Origin: [Enterobacter] lignolyticus SCF1
GTDB lineage: Bacteria > Pseudomonadota > Gammaproteobacteria > Enterobacterales > Enterobacteriaceae
Assembly (NCBI RefSeq): GCF_000164865.1
Contig: NC_014618.1
Location: forward strand, 3,286,001 to 3,350,000
Length of the DNA stretch: 64,000 bases
Direction: 5' to 3'
The notes below the pieces were generated by a model. It was not told the DNA's origin, made no database searches, and worked only from the letters and a program-made list of their open reading frames with translations. This document shows positions 34,534 through 42,517 of this stretch, piece by piece. Numbering within the stretch: the first letter of the stretch is position 1; every line of letters starts with the position of its first letter. The position numbers and the translations under genes were made by a program.

Positions 34534-35183
34534 ACGCCCTCCTTCTGCGGGATGAAGCGCACGTTATCGCCCGGACGCAGCAGAATCGGCTCATCGCGAT
34601 GGGGGTCAAATAATTTAAGCGGCGTCAGGCCAATCAGCTGCCAGCCGCCCGGCGTCGCCAGCGGGTAGATGCCGGTCTGCGGACCGCCGATGCCTACGGA
34701 CCCCGCCGGAACCCTCAGCCGGGGCTCCGCGCGCCTGGGCGTATGCAGCGCCTCCGGCAAGCTCCCCAGATAGGGAAAGCCCGGCTGAAAACCTAAAAAC
34801 CAGACCACGTAATCCACCGACGCGTGCAGTTCCACAACCTGTTTTTCACTCAGGCCGCTGTGCTGCGCCACTTCCGCCAGATCCGGACCGCTGTCGCCGC
34901 CGTAAATCACCGGGATCTCGATAAAGCGCGACTCCGGCTCCAGCGCATCGCTCTCTTCCCACCAGCGCTGCAGACGCTCAATGGCGTCCAGCGCCAGCGT
35001 TTGCGGCGAGCTGAGGATAACCGTGATGTTGTTCATACCCGGAATGGCTTCAACCACATTCGGTGAGCCGACCAGACGCTGCGCCAGGCTCCAGATACGC
35101 TTCTGACTCTCCAGCGTTACCGGAGGTTCCAGCTCCAGCACCACTGCCGTTTCACCTAACAGATAACAACGCGCTCGCTGCAC
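34527..35183 (-). CDS. pxpB: 5-Oxoprolinase subunit B (KipI-like)
   Basis: 218 aa, carboxyltransferase domain 1 (AHS1/KipI) family. Motifs: YVVWFLGFQPGFPYLGSLPEALHTPRR and VPAGSVGIGGPQTGIYPLATPGGW. It overlaps pxpC, consistent with a stoichiometric PxpBC complex. 15 bp after ybgI. Formerly ybgJ. Confidence 0.96.
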   Translation of the reverse strand: MQRARCYLLGETAVVLELEPPVTLESQKRIWSLAQRLVGSPNVVEAIPGMNNITVILSSPQTLALDAIERLQRWWEESDALEPESRFIEIPVIYGGDSGPDLAEVAQHSGLSEKQVVELHASVDYVVWFLGFQPGFPYLGSLPEALHTPRRAEPRLRVPAGSVGIGGPQTGIYPLATPGGWQLIGLTPLKLFDPHRDEPILLRPGDNVRFIPQKEGVC

Positions 35184-35198
35184 CCTCTGTCTCCCGTA

Positions 35199-35942
35199 TC
35201 AGGCTGGATTAGGAATATCGATAAAGGTCACGTCAAGATCGGTCGTCTCCTGCAGCCATTCGCTGAGGGCGCGGATCCCGCCCCGCTCCGTGGCGTGATG
35301 ACCTGCCGCATAGAAATGCAAACCCTGCTCGCGCGCCGAGTGGATGGTCTGCTCCGACACTTCGCCGGTAATGAACGCGTCAACGCCGAAACGGGCGGCG
35401 CTGTCGATAAAGCTCTGTCCGCCGCCGGTACACCACGCCACGCGGGAAACCTTATCCGGCCCGGTATCGCCGCACCACAGCGGTTTGCGTCCCAGCCGCG
35501 CCTCAATCCACGATGCCAGCTCAAGGCCGGACACCGGCATGGAAAGCTCGCCCCACGGCAGCAGCGGCTCAATCTCGCCGCGTACGTTAAGGCCCAGCAG
35601 CGCCGCCAGTTGGGCGTTATTGCCAAGCTCAGGATGCGCGTCCAGCGGCAGGTGCCAGCCGTAGAGATTGATATCGTTCGCCAGCAGCGTTTTCAAACGG
35701 TTACGCTTCATTCCGCGGATCACCGGCGATTCGTTTTTCCAGAAGTAGCCGTGATGCACGATCACCGCATCGGCCTGCTGACGCACGGCCTCATCCAGCA
35801 GCGCCTGGCTTGCGGTGACGCCGGTGACGATTTTTTGAATTTCTGCTCTGCCCTCAACCTGCAGGCCGTTTGGCGCAAAATCGCTGATGGCCGCACTGTT
35901 GAGTTTGTCATTAATCAATTGTTCCAGTTCGCTATTTTTCAT
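35199..35942 (-). CDS. ybgI: YbgI/NIF3-like metal-binding protein
   Basis: 247 aa when started at MKNSELEQLINDKL (35942), as in E. coli. The listed upstream ATG at 35981 is not supported by the family. NIF3/DUF34 fold with dinuclear metal-site residues in VHHGYFW, WHLPLDAHPELGNN and YAAGHHATER. Possible GTP cyclohydrolase 1 type 2-like or metal-related role; the function is unproven. Confidence 0.94.
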   Translation of the reverse strand: MKNSELEQLINDKLNSAAISDFAPNGLQVEGRAEIQKIVTGVTASQALLDEAVRQQADAVIVHHGYFWKNESPVIRGMKRNRLKTLLANDINLYGWHLPLDAHPELGNNAQLAALLGLNVRGEIEPLLPWGELSMPVSGLELASWIEARLGRKPLWCGDTGPDKVSRVAWCTGGGQSFIDSAARFGVDAFITGEVSEQTIHSAREQGLHFYAAGHHATERGGIRALSEWLQETTDLDVTFIDIPNPA

Positions 35943-36204
35943 CGTCGCTCCTGCCGGGAAATAATCCTTTAAGAATATCACAGCTTTCCGTCAACCGGAC
36001 GCCGATCCCCGCCGTAAAGGTCCGCAGCGGCGGGTTGACGATGACGCCGTAAAAGGCTTACCACCTCACAGGATATTCGTGTATATTTATGCAAAAGGAC
36101 AGCATATTAATGAAGCATTGATGCACAAAGACCATGGATAGCATAAAAGAAATGAATAATGCGGAATGATTATCTTCCGCGCTACTGGCAAGACAGAGAA
36201 CGAA

Positions 36205-37689
36205 ATGAAGACACCATCGTCACAACCCCGCGCTATCTACTACGTCGTCGCGCTGCAAATCTGGGAATACTTTAGCTTCTACGGCATGCGTGCCCTGCTG
36301 ATTCTGTATTTAACCAACCAGCTGAAATACAACGATACCCATGCCTACGCGCTGTTCAGCGCCTACTGTTCGCTGGTGTACGTCACGCCAATCCTCGGCG
36401 GCTATCTTGCCGATAAGGTGCTCGGCAACCGCATGGCGGTGATGCTCGGAGCGCTGCTGATGGTCATCGGTCATCTGGTGCTCGGCGCCAGCGAAATGTC
36501 CGCCGCTTTCCTCTACCTCTCGCTGGCAATCATTGTCTGCGGTTATGGATTATTTAAATCCAACGTCAGCTGCCTGCTGGGCGAGCTGTATGAGCCGACC
36601 GACCCGCGCCGCGACGGCGGATTCTCGCTGATGTACGCCGCAGGCAACGTCGGCTCGATTATTGCGCCAATCGCCTGCGGCTATGTTCAGGAGGAGTACA
36701 GCTGGGCGATGGGCTTTGCGCTGGCCGCCGTGGGGATGCTCGCCGGACTGGTGATTTTCCTCTGCGGCAATCGCCACTTCAGCCACACCGCCGGCGTCAA
36801 CAAGGCCGTGCTGTGCAGTAAGCAATTCGCGCTGCCGGTCTGGGGCTGGCTGCTGGTGCTGCTGCTGGTCTCGCCGGTGGTTATCGCCGTTCTGTTCTGG
36901 CAAGAGTGGTCGGTGTATGCGCTGATCGTCGCAACCCTCATCGGCCTTGCCGTGCTGGCGAAAATCTACCGGCAGGCGCAAAACCAGAAGCAGCGTAAAG
37001 AGCTGGGGCTTATCGTCGTACTGACCTTCTTTAGCCTGCTGTTCTGGGCCTTCGCCCAGCAGGGCGGCAGCTCGATTAGCCTCTATATCGACCGCTTTGT
37101 GAACCGCGATATCATGGGATATGAAGTCCCAACCGCCATGTTCCAGTCGATCAACGGCTTCGCCGTAATGCTGTGCGGCGTGGTGCTGGCATGGGTGGTG
37201 AAAGAGGGCGTGGCGGGCAACCGCGCGGTGCGCATCTGGGGAAAATATGCCCTGGGGCTGGGTCTGATGAGCGCAGGCTTCTGCATTCTGACCTTCAGCG
37301 CCCGCTGGTCAGCGGCGCACGGCCAGTCCTCTATGCCGCTGATGGTGCTGGGGCTGGCGGTAATGGGCTTTGCGGAGCTGTTCATCGACCCGGTCGCCAT
37401 GGCGCAGATCACCCGTATTGAGATCCCGGGCGTAACCGGGGTGCTGACCGGGATCTACATGCTGCTGTCGGGCGCTATCGCCAACTACGTCGCCGGGGTT
37501 ATCGCCGACCAGACCTCGCAGGGCGCGTTCGATGCCGCGGGCGCCATCAACTACTCCATCAACGCCTACATCGACGTGTTCAGCCAGATTACCTGGGGGG
37601 CGCTCGCCTGCGTTGGCATGGTGCTGGTTATCTGGCTGGTCCAGACGATGCGTATTAAGAAAGCCCGCCGCCTGGCGCTGGCCTCTTAA
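36205..37689 (+). CDS. dtpD: Dipeptide/proton symporter DtpD (POT family)
   Basis: 494 aa, about 12-14 membrane segments. The N-terminal POT signature is intact (QIWEYFSFYGMRALLILYL, then GGYLADKVLGNR). Imports di- and tripeptides with protons. The start at 36205 (MKTPSSQPRAIYYVV) gives the E. coli length (493); the upstream ATG 36166 adds an unrelated peptide. The stop overlaps the convergent phrB stop by 4 bases (37686-37689). Confidence 0.94.
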   Translation: MKTPSSQPRAIYYVVALQIWEYFSFYGMRALLILYLTNQLKYNDTHAYALFSAYCSLVYVTPILGGYLADKVLGNRMAVMLGALLMVIGHLVLGASEMSAAFLYLSLAIIVCGYGLFKSNVSCLLGELYEPTDPRRDGGFSLMYAAGNVGSIIAPIACGYVQEEYSWAMGFALAAVGMLAGLVIFLCGNRHFSHTAGVNKAVLCSKQFALPVWGWLLVLLLVSPVVIAVLFWQEWSVYALIVATLIGLAVLAKIYRQAQNQKQRKELGLIVVLTFFSLLFWAFAQQGGSSISLYIDRFVNRDIMGYEVPTAMFQSINGFAVMLCGVVLAWVVKEGVAGNRAVRIWGKYALGLGLMSAGFCILTFSARWSAAHGQSSMPLMVLGLAVMGFAELFIDPVAMAQITRIEIPGVTGVLTGIYMLLSGAIANYVAGVIADQTSQGAFDAAGAINYSINAYIDVFSQITWGALACVGMVLVIWLVQTMRIKKARRLALAS

Positions 37690-39101
37690 CCTTTCCTGGC
37701 GGCCTCATAGGCCGCCAGGGTCTCCAGCCGCGCCTGCGGGTGATCGACAATCGGGCGCGGATAATCAATCGTCCCCCCTTCCTTGTCAGCCCACTGCCAC
37801 GGCGAATGCAGCGCCTTGTCCGGCACATCTTTCAGTTCAGGCAACCAACGACGAATAAATTCGCCCTGCTTGTCGAATTTTTCGCCCTGCGTCGTCGGGT
37901 TGAAAATCCGAAAATAGGGCGCCGCATCGGTACCGGTGGACGCCGCCCACTGCCAGCCGCCGTTGTTCGCGGCAAGATCGCCATCCACCAGCTGCGACAT
38001 GAAATAACGCTCCCCTTCCCGCCAGTCAATCAGCAGATCTTTGACCAGGAAGCTGGCAACAATCATCCGCAGACGATTGTGCATCCACCCGGTGTCATTC
38101 AGCTGGCGCATGGCGGCATCGACAATCGGGTAGCCCGTTTGTCCCCGCTGCCAGGCGTTAAGCCGGGTGTGATCCTCACACCATTTCACGTTATCAGTCC
38201 ATTTGATAAACGGTTTGAAACGACAAAGCTCAGGGTGAAAAGTCATTAAATGGCGATAAAATTCACGCCAGATAAGCTCATTCAGCCAGACGCTCCCGGC
38301 TCCGCCCTCCAACGCACCGGAGCACTCAGCCAGTAAACGGCGCAAACACTGACGTGGCGAAAGGACGCCTACGGTCAGGCAGCAAGATAAACGGCTGGTC
38401 CCTTCCATTGCCGGGAAGTCTCGTTTCTGTTCATATTCCGCCGCCTGTTGCTGGCAAAATTGCCGGAGCCGGGCGATGGCGCTTTTCTCATCTGCCGGAA
38501 ATAAATCCGGGTCGAAAGGCGTCTGCGGATAATTAAGCTTAAGAGGTTGACAGACCTTGATAGCGCCCTCTTCCCGGACTGAAGGTGCCCGTACGCACTC
38601 CGGCAAACCCTCTTTCAGTCGCTTTAAGTACGCATTTTTGAACGGCGTAAACACCTTATACATCTGCCTGTCGCCGGTCATCACGCTGCCGGGCGCCAGC
38701 ATCACGCTGTCGTCAAACCCCTGGCAAAGGACGTCTTTCAGCGCTTTTTCCACCCGCGCATCTCGCCTGCGTTCATTGAGTTCGTACTGATAGTTGTAAT
38801 AAAGCGAGCTGACCTTATGCTCATTGCAGACCTGCCGGATTACCTGTGCCGACGCGGCGAAATCCTCCGCTTCCCGCAACAGCAATGGAATGCCCTTGTC
38901 TGCCAGATTTCGCTGTAAATCATTAAGCTGCGCCTGAATATACGCTGCCTGACGGGGGGCCATGCGGTGCTGCCGCCACTGCCCTGGCGTGGCAATGAAC
39001 AGGGCCAGTACCTTCGCATAGCTATCGCGGCACGCCGCCGCAAGGGCGAGGTTGTCATGCAGCCGTAAGTCGGCGCGGAACCAGACCAGATGCGTGGTCA
39101 T
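37686..39101 (-). CDS. phrB: Deoxyribodipyrimidine photolyase
   Basis: 471 aa (E. coli 472) when started at MTTHLVWFRADLRLHDN. N-terminal antenna-binding (methenyltetrahydrofolate) domain and C-terminal FAD domain with WLNELIWREFYRHLM, NDTGWMHNRLRM and LIDWREGERYFM. Uses blue light to split cyclobutane pyrimidine dimers. It lies 10 bp downstream of the DUF523-DUF1722 gene, in the same operon. Confidence 0.96.
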   Translation of the reverse strand: MTTHLVWFRADLRLHDNLALAAACRDSYAKVLALFIATPGQWRQHRMAPRQAAYIQAQLNDLQRNLADKGIPLLLREAEDFAASAQVIRQVCNEHKVSSLYYNYQYELNERRRDARVEKALKDVLCQGFDDSVMLAPGSVMTGDRQMYKVFTPFKNAYLKRLKEGLPECVRAPSVREEGAIKVCQPLKLNYPQTPFDPDLFPADEKSAIARLRQFCQQQAAEYEQKRDFPAMEGTSRLSCCLTVGVLSPRQCLRRLLAECSGALEGGAGSVWLNELIWREFYRHLMTFHPELCRFKPFIKWTDNVKWCEDHTRLNAWQRGQTGYPIVDAAMRQLNDTGWMHNRLRMIVASFLVKDLLIDWREGERYFMSQLVDGDLAANNGGWQWAASTGTDAAPYFRIFNPTTQGEKFDKQGEFIRRWLPELKDVPDKALHSPWQWADKEGGTIDYPRPIVDHPQARLETLAAYEAARKG

Positions 39102-39111
39102 CACTCTCCCG

Positions 39112-40068
39112 TTAGTGTTCGTATCGTAAACGTAAAGCCTCCGGCCACGGGTCGAAATAGCGCTGCCCCGCCAGATAAGCATCAGGAAATTCAGCCATAT
39201 AGTGTTTTAACAACGTGACGGGCGCAAGCAGCGGCTGCGTCCCCTGTCGGTAGCGGTCGATAAGATTAGCCAGCTCCTGACGCTGACGGCTGTTGAGCTG
39301 GTTGCGGAAGTATCCCTGGACATGCATCAACACGTTGGTGTGATTGCGGCGCGTTGCCGGATGCGCCATCAACGCCATCAGGCGTAAACGGTATTCCGTA
39401 AAATAATCCGCCAGAGAGGACCATTCGCTCATCGCCGCCACAAAGCGCCCGAGTTCCCGATAAAGCGGCTGGGAATGCGCCAGCAGCAGAAGTTTGTAAC
39501 GACTGTGAAAAGCGACAAGCTCTCCCCGCGTCAGGCCGCGTTCCCGCAGAACGTGCAGCTCGTGGAGCGCGTAAATCCGTTCGACAAAATTTTCGCGAAG
39601 CACCGGATCGTGCAATCGCCCATCTTCTTCGACAGGGAGCCAGGGATAGGTCTGCATCAATATTTCGGTATAAATACCCCGCCCGGATTTACGGTTGTTA
39701 TGACTCTTTGCGTCATAAACCCGAACTCGCTCCATACCGCAGCTCGGTGACTTAGCGCAGACGATATAGCCGCAAAGGTGCTCAAAGCGGGCAATACGTT
39801 TGTGGGTAAACTCGCGCATGGCGGAGCTGAGTTCGCCTTCACGTTTATCGCTAAAACGTAGCTCCATCTCCCCGGACTCCCCCTTCACCAGGCGTAAGGC
39901 GGGACGAGGCACTGGCAACCCTATCGCCATTTCCGGGCACACCGGCTCAAACGCCACCCAGGGAGAAAGTTCCTCCACCGCAAAGGGGAACCGCCTGTGG
40001 CCCCCATCAAAACGGACTTTCTCTCCCAATAAACAGGCACTGATGCCCACGGGGATTTTCTCGCTCAT
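39112..40068 (-). CDS. DUF523-DUF1722 fusion, RudS-like tRNA 4-thiouridine desulfidase
   Basis: 318 aa, starting MSEKIPVGISACLLGEKVR (40068). Two domains: DUF523/TudS-like (about 1-145) with cysteines C12 (SACLLG), C44 (PVCPE) and C110 (SPSCG), the three expected to hold a [4Fe-4S] cluster; and DUF1722 (about 180-318, RRNHTNVLMHVQGYFRN). E. coli YbgA has only the DUF1722 half. TudS domains desulfurate thiouracil, and fused forms (RudS) were reported to remove sulfur from tRNA s4U. Assignment by domain resemblance, from memory. Operon partner of phrB. Confidence 0.85.
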   Translation of the reverse strand: MSEKIPVGISACLLGEKVRFDGGHRRFPFAVEELSPWVAFEPVCPEMAIGLPVPRPALRLVKGESGEMELRFSDKREGELSSAMREFTHKRIARFEHLCGYIVCAKSPSCGMERVRVYDAKSHNNRKSGRGIYTEILMQTYPWLPVEEDGRLHDPVLRENFVERIYALHELHVLRERGLTRGELVAFHSRYKLLLLAHSQPLYRELGRFVAAMSEWSSLADYFTEYRLRLMALMAHPATRRNHTNVLMHVQGYFRNQLNSRQRQELANLIDRYRQGTQPLLAPVTLLKHYMAEFPDAYLAGQRYFDPWPEALRLRYEH

Positions 40069-40117
40069 ACCCACTCCTTTCAGATCTATAAAGAAGTGTA
40101 GTCGCCCGGAAATGGAA

Positions 40118-40138
40118 AAGGCCGCACAGGGCGGCCTT
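40118..40138 (-). terminator. Terminator downstream of ybfA
   Basis: Stem AAGGCCGC / GCGGCCTT (loop ACAGG on the plus strand). On the minus strand it is followed by TTTTCC. It lies 83 bp beyond the ybfA stop and just upstream of the start of the DUF523-DUF1722 gene, so it probably insulates the two. Confidence 0.6.
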
Positions 40139-40220
40139 AACGCGACTCGACCGCACAATGACGGGCGAGTGAACATACCGCCTCGTTTAACGCAGGCGGT
40201 TTTTTATGGTTGCTGCGGGA

Positions 40221-40427
40221 TTAGTAAAAATCACAGGTGGCTTTCTCAGCCTGATCCATCCACACCGGTTTTTCGCTGGTTTTCGCCCACACCCGGTGCA
40301 GGTAGCTGTAAAAACGCGCGCGGTCTTTCCAGAACAGCATCACCGGCAGCGCCACGATGCCCGCTACTACCGCGAATACGCGGCGCGCGAATACGACGTG
40401 TGCAGGATAGTCTTTATACAGAGTCAT
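40221..40427 (-). CDS. ybfA: YbfA small membrane protein
   Basis: 68 aa, with one hydrophobic segment (about residues 15-32) followed by the conserved LFWKDRARFYSYLHRVW and KPVWMDQAEKATCDFY. Nearly the same length and C-terminus as E. coli YbfA. Divergent from kdpF, function unknown. Confidence 0.88.
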   Translation of the reverse strand: MTLYKDYPAHVVFARRVFAVVAGIVALPVMLFWKDRARFYSYLHRVWAKTSEKPVWMDQAEKATCDFY

Positions 40428-40730
40428 CTTGGTCTCCCCCTTTTACTCGACCGGTGAAGCGCACCGGTAAAAGTTATCTGCCTAAAATAGTACCGCTTTG
40501 GCCGTAATTTTACTACTCATCCGACCACTATTTTTCACCCATTTACCGGTTCTTTACACTACTTTCCGTAATTGAGTTACATAAAAGTTAAATTAATACT
40601 AACCATTAGTTAATTAATGGCTTTTCGCCATTTTTATATTTTTTTTACACCCCGCTCCCCGTTTTTTGCGAAATCTTTGCACCGAAAAACCTACCTTTTC
40701 TGTACATCATCAAACACCTGGAGGTGGACT
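40428..40730. promoter_or_regulatory. ybfA-kdp divergent region with KdpE-binding-like sequence
   Basis: 303 bp, AT-rich, no gene. TTTTTATATTTTTTTTACAC at 40631-40650 closely resembles the KdpE-binding sequence upstream of kdpFABC in E. coli. It lies about 80 bp before kdpF. No other clear structure. Confidence 0.7.
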
Positions 40731-40820
40731 GTGAGCGCAGGCGTAATAACCGGTATCGTGCTGGTTTTCCTGTTGTTGGGCTATCTGGTTTACGCCCTGA
40801 TTAATGCGGAGGCCTTCTGA
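40731..40820 (+). CDS. kdpF: KdpF, small subunit of the Kdp K+ pump
   Basis: 29 aa single-helix protein starting with GTG (reads SAGVITGIVLVFLLLGYLV). GGAGGTG ribosome site 4 nt upstream. The TGA shares its A with the kdpA ATG (TGATG). KdpF stabilises the KdpABC complex. Confidence 0.93.
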   Translation: MSAGVITGIVLVFLLLGYLVYALINAEAF

Positions 40821-42499
40821 TGGCTGCCCAGGCATTTTTATTAATCGCCGGTTTTCTGCTGGTGCTTTTCGTTCTTGCCCGCCCTCTGGGCCTGGGGCTG
40901 GCGAAGATGATTAACAACGCGCCGCTGCCGGGCACCGCCGCCGTCGAAAACGGCTTATGGCGCGTGCTGGGCGTTTCGCGTGAGGAGATGAACTGGCGCC
41001 AGTACCTGCTGGCGCTTTTGCTGCTTAACCTCGCCGGCCTCGTGCTGCTGTTTCTGATGCTGGCGTTTCAGGGCGTACTGCCGCTGAACCCGCAGGGTTT
41101 CCCCGGCCTGCCCTGGGATCTGGCGCTGAACACCGCCGTGAGCTTCGTCAGCAACACCAACTGGCAGGCCTACAGCGGTGAAACCACCCTGAGCTACTTC
41201 AGCCAGATGGCGGGGCTCGCCGTACAGAACTTCCTGTCCGCCGCCACCGGCATTGCCGTGGTCTTCGCGCTGATCCGCGGTTTCGCCCGCAACAGCGCCA
41301 GCACGCTGGGCAACGCATGGATGGACATCATCCGCATCACGCTGTGGATCCTCGTGCCTATCTCGCTGCTGATCGCGCTGCTGATGATCCAACAGGGCAC
41401 ACTGCAAAACTTCCTGCCCTACCAGCATTTCACCTCGCTCGAAGGGGCAAAAGGGCTGCTGCCGATGGGGCCGGTCGCTTCGCAGGAGGCTATCAAGATG
41501 CTGGGCACCAACGGCGGCGGTTTCTTCAACGCCAACTCCAGCCACCCCTTTGAAAACCCAACGGCGCTGACCAACTTTGTGCAGATGCTGGCGATTTTCC
41601 TGATCCCGACGGCGCTCTGCTTTGCCTTTGGCGATGCGGTCAATGACCGCCGCCAGGGTCGCGCTATCCTGTGGGCGATGTCGATAATCTTCGTCATCTG
41701 CGCCGCCGTGGTGATGTGGGCGGAGCTGCAGGGCAACCCGCACTTCCTGCAGCTTGGCGCCGACAGCGCCGCCAATATGGAAGGTAAAGAGAGCCGGTTC
41801 GGCATTCTGCAAAGCAGCCTGTTTGCGGTGATTACCACTGCGGCCTCCTGCGGCGCGGTGAACGCCATGCATGACTCCTTTACCGCGCTGGGCGGTATGG
41901 TGCCGATGTGGCTGATGCAGATTGGCGAAGTGGTCTTCGGCGGCGTTGGCTCCGGCCTGTACGGCATGCTGCTGTTCGTGCTGCTGGCGGTGTTTATCGC
42001 CGGGCTGATGATCGGCCGCACGCCGGAGTACCTCGGTAAGAAAATCGACGTGCGCGAAATGAAAATGACCGCGCTGGCTATTCTTATCACCCCGTCGCTG
42101 GTGCTGATCGGCACCGCGCTTGCCATGATGACCGATGCCGGACGCGCCGGGATCTTCAACCCGGGCATTCACGGCTTTAGCGAAGTGCTGTACGCGGTGT
42201 CTTCCGCAGCGAACAACAACGGCAGCGCCTTTGCAGGTCTGAGCGCAAATACGCCGTTCTGGAACTGCCTGCTGGCGTTCTGCATGTTCGTTGGCCGCTT
42301 TGGCGTGATCGTACCGGTGCTGGCGATCGCCGGTTCGCTGGTGGGTAAAAAAATCCAGCCCGCAAGCCCCGGCACCCTGCCGACCTTTGGCCCGCTGTTC
42401 ATCGGCCTGCTGATCGGCACCGTGATTCTGGTCGGCGCGCTAACCTTTATTCCCGCCCTGGCGCTTGGCCCGGTCGCGGAACACCTTTCTTTACTGTAA
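40820..42499 (+). CDS. kdpA: KdpA, K+-translocating channel-like subunit
   Basis: 559 aa membrane protein with selectivity-filter-like loops, for example NTAVSFVSNTNWQAYSGE, GTNGGGFFNANSSHPFENPT, AASCGAVNAMHDS and AANNNGSAF. It binds and passes K+. E. coli 557 aa. Start coupled to kdpF. Confidence 0.98.
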   Translation: MAAQAFLLIAGFLLVLFVLARPLGLGLAKMINNAPLPGTAAVENGLWRVLGVSREEMNWRQYLLALLLLNLAGLVLLFLMLAFQGVLPLNPQGFPGLPWDLALNTAVSFVSNTNWQAYSGETTLSYFSQMAGLAVQNFLSAATGIAVVFALIRGFARNSASTLGNAWMDIIRITLWILVPISLLIALLMIQQGTLQNFLPYQHFTSLEGAKGLLPMGPVASQEAIKMLGTNGGGFFNANSSHPFENPTALTNFVQMLAIFLIPTALCFAFGDAVNDRRQGRAILWAMSIIFVICAAVVMWAELQGNPHFLQLGADSAANMEGKESRFGILQSSLFAVITTAASCGAVNAMHDSFTALGGMVPMWLMQIGEVVFGGVGSGLYGMLLFVLLAVFIAGLMIGRTPEYLGKKIDVREMKMTALAILITPSLVLIGTALAMMTDAGRAGIFNPGIHGFSEVLYAVSSAANNNGSAFAGLSANTPFWNCLLAFCMFVGRFGVIVPVLAIAGSLVGKKIQPASPGTLPTFGPLFIGLLIGTVILVGALTFIPALALGPVAEHLSLL

Positions 42500-42517
42500 A
42501 TCGGCTGGAGACGCGTT

